Shown here in pieces: positions 62,196 through 64,000 of a stretch of 64,000 bases of DNA. The stretch is taken from assembly GCA_025642075.2 (NCBI GenBank), contig JAODUO010000478.1, forward strand, positions 284,501 through 348,500, given 5' to 3'. The notes beneath the pieces were generated by a model. That model ran no database searches and had not been told where the DNA came from. It saw only the letters and a list, made by a program, of their open reading frames with translations. The translations under genes were made by a program, and so were the position numbers. Position 1 is the first letter of the stretch. Every line of letters starts with the position of its first letter. The DNA is from Ridgeia piscesae. Lineage: Eukaryota; Annelida; Polychaeta; Sabellida; Siboglinidae.

Positions 62196-64000
62196 GTACG
62201 CCCGTACATCACACTGTACATCACAGTACATGACAAGCTTGCGGTCTTGCAAGTTTTCACATGCCCTGGATCACAACAAACCATGTAATCGACAAGTGGT
62301 TTTTGTGCGAGGTGACAATCCATCTTTGTGTCATTTTTCCCACGAGCCTCGCTCACCGCTGAGACAAAGACTTCCTTCTCTCTTACCAGCAGATAAACGT
62401 CGAGGTGACGCGTCCTGTCCTCTGTGACGGAGGTATGTCGACACGATAAGACACAACAACAGACTTACGTATTTCAATTGAAATTTAATTCGCTGTACAA
62501 TAGGCCCGGCCACTTCAAATAGGGTCTCATTTTTAGCCATGCACGTTTAAAAAACCCAGCATAATCCAATGATAAAAGTCATGTGTTTAATGATATCAGA
62601 ACATCTCTCAGATATCTAAGTTTTACTCACTATCCTGTGTTGACACATAAAACTAGTTCGTCACTACACAAACTTACTAGGCCAGTGTTCTTCTTTGAAT
62701 GTCATTATGAAATAACCGTTCATGCTTCTAACTAATTAATCAACTGGTGTGATCATCAATTGCTTGTTTTGATTATGTTAAATCTTGTTTTGGAAAATGT
62801 ACAAATCCCGAATGACGAAAACACATTTTGGTTTCGGTTTCATGAAAAAGCTGGAGCAGACACTGTTCGCGACCGCAAACACGCGTGTGTAAACCTCATA
62901 TTACAGGAAGATACAACATGTTAAATGTATAAACATCACGGACCATTTAAGAAGTGTCCTGCTGTGACCAGCATGAACAACCACGAACATTTTCATTAAA
63001 TGCGTTGTGTTTCTGGTCAGACTTTTTGCATAACTGCTACCTACACCAAGTAATCAAATTGTTCACAATCAGTTAAATAGTTATCGACTCTGTAAACCAA
63101 ACCAATTCCCAACAATTCAATTATCCAACATTTTCTCAAACCTGTAATGAAGTTTAAGTCAAGAATAGTGGCCTACCAACACGTGTACTATGTAACAACT
63201 TAATTTACAACATCGTCACAGTACTTCCTCTATGAGAAGTTATTTCACGCTATAATAGCAACTCATTGGTCAATCAATCTGCAGGTCGCCAAAGCTACTG
63301 TGACCTTGACCCCACTGTGCACAGTGGTCGATTCGTGATTCCAAACCACTCCAAAATGCCTCCACGACCCACCCCACATCACCTGTCCGTACCTGACCCC
63401 AAGGCATCTATTCTACCCTTCGCCTCGACCCATCAACATACAGCCGACAGGGGTAACAATTCCACACCCTATAATTACCCCCCAACTGACATGGACCCCA
63501 TCCGGCCATCCATCTAGCCACGCTTTTTACACACGCAACAAAAACCCCAATAAATTCCAAATTCCCTGACCGACATGGACCCCCGACGACGACACAATGA
63601 CGACTCATCGACGTTGATAACACACCCCTAAATATCTCGCACACGAATAAAGATACAACATTGCAAAGATCGCCTAAACAAATGCCCATCGACTGGACCC
63701 GTACTTAGGTGATTTTTTAACGGAACGTTTTTTGTTACGAAAAAACGCTTTTTAAAACCATCTCGTGGCTACAACAGCTGCCGATGAGATGGATAAGAAG
63801 CTGAGGGCAAGATCACTGAGAAGATAGGCAGCACACACACAGCGGATAAAAACATCCCAACATCCCCAAGAAGGACAAACTCCCTTGGTCCATATCCCAA
63901 TGGCTTGCTCCCCCCAACTGGGCAGAGTTCAGTACAATCAGGTAAACAGAGTGACATCCATGATTACCTGTGTGTCTGTGTAGGGGGAGGGATTCAGGGA
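62196..64000. other. Stretch without recognised gene
   Basis: No conserved coding sequence, RNA gene or mobile element was recognised to the window end. Confidence 0.4.

Overview
This window is invertebrate animal nuclear DNA: genes with introns, microsatellites and minisatellites, decayed non-LTR retrotransposons and DNA transposons, and long stretches with no gene. It contains one complete conserved protein-coding region, a single Myc proto-oncogene, on the minus strand. Downstream of Myc, on the same strand, lies the first coding exon of a second gene, the tRNA isopentenyltransferase TRIT1. The transposon types and the Myc sequence would fit a mollusc or another lophotrochozoan, or an amphioxus-like animal. 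I cannot fix the species from sequence alone.

Layout. Positions 1-2205 hold TRIT1 exon 1 (2074-2205) and part of its intron 1, which contains a long fold-back inverted repeat (1481-1932). Positions 2206-4336 are the spacer between the genes, with an RTE-like retrotransposon relic and a striking double hairpin (3610-3859). Positions 4337-11289 are the Myc transcription unit read leftwards: a likely ~3 kb 3' UTR, coding exon 3 (7391-8100), a 2.5 kb intron, and coding exon 2 (10635-11268). The spliced product is 447 residues with Myc box I, Myc box II, an acidic run followed by EIDVVTV, and a C-terminal bHLH-leucine zipper. A non-coding exon 1 and the promoter probably lie between 11290 and about 12440 but could not be placed exactly.

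From about 12.5 kb to 64 kb no conserved gene was recognised, so Myc has more than 50 kb of apparently gene-free DNA upstream. That DNA holds: an 858 bp Mutator-like element (20437-21294) with inverted termini built from tandem 15-16 bp units, a 9 bp target duplication and one FLYWCH zinc-finger exon; long (ACGG)n, (TGCG)n, (ACGC)n/(AC)n and (AT)n arrays; a 33 bp minisatellite (41159-42410) that makes a spurious 480-residue ORF; tRNA-derived SINE pieces; a second RTE relic (35397-35690); a 23 bp minisatellite; and a 32 bp minisatellite (59358-62195) cleanly split by a 5'-truncated CR1/L2-type retrotransposon with a 3' stem-loop and a 10 bp repeat tail.

Function. Myc is the growth-control transcription factor that binds E-boxes with Max. 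TRIT1 modifies A37 of certain tRNAs. The two are not known to work as one unit, but the same adjacency and orientation is, as I recall, seen for MYCL and TRIT1 in human, so the linkage itself is the most informative feature of the gene part. The most unusual element is the FLYWCH-bearing Mutator-like transposon.
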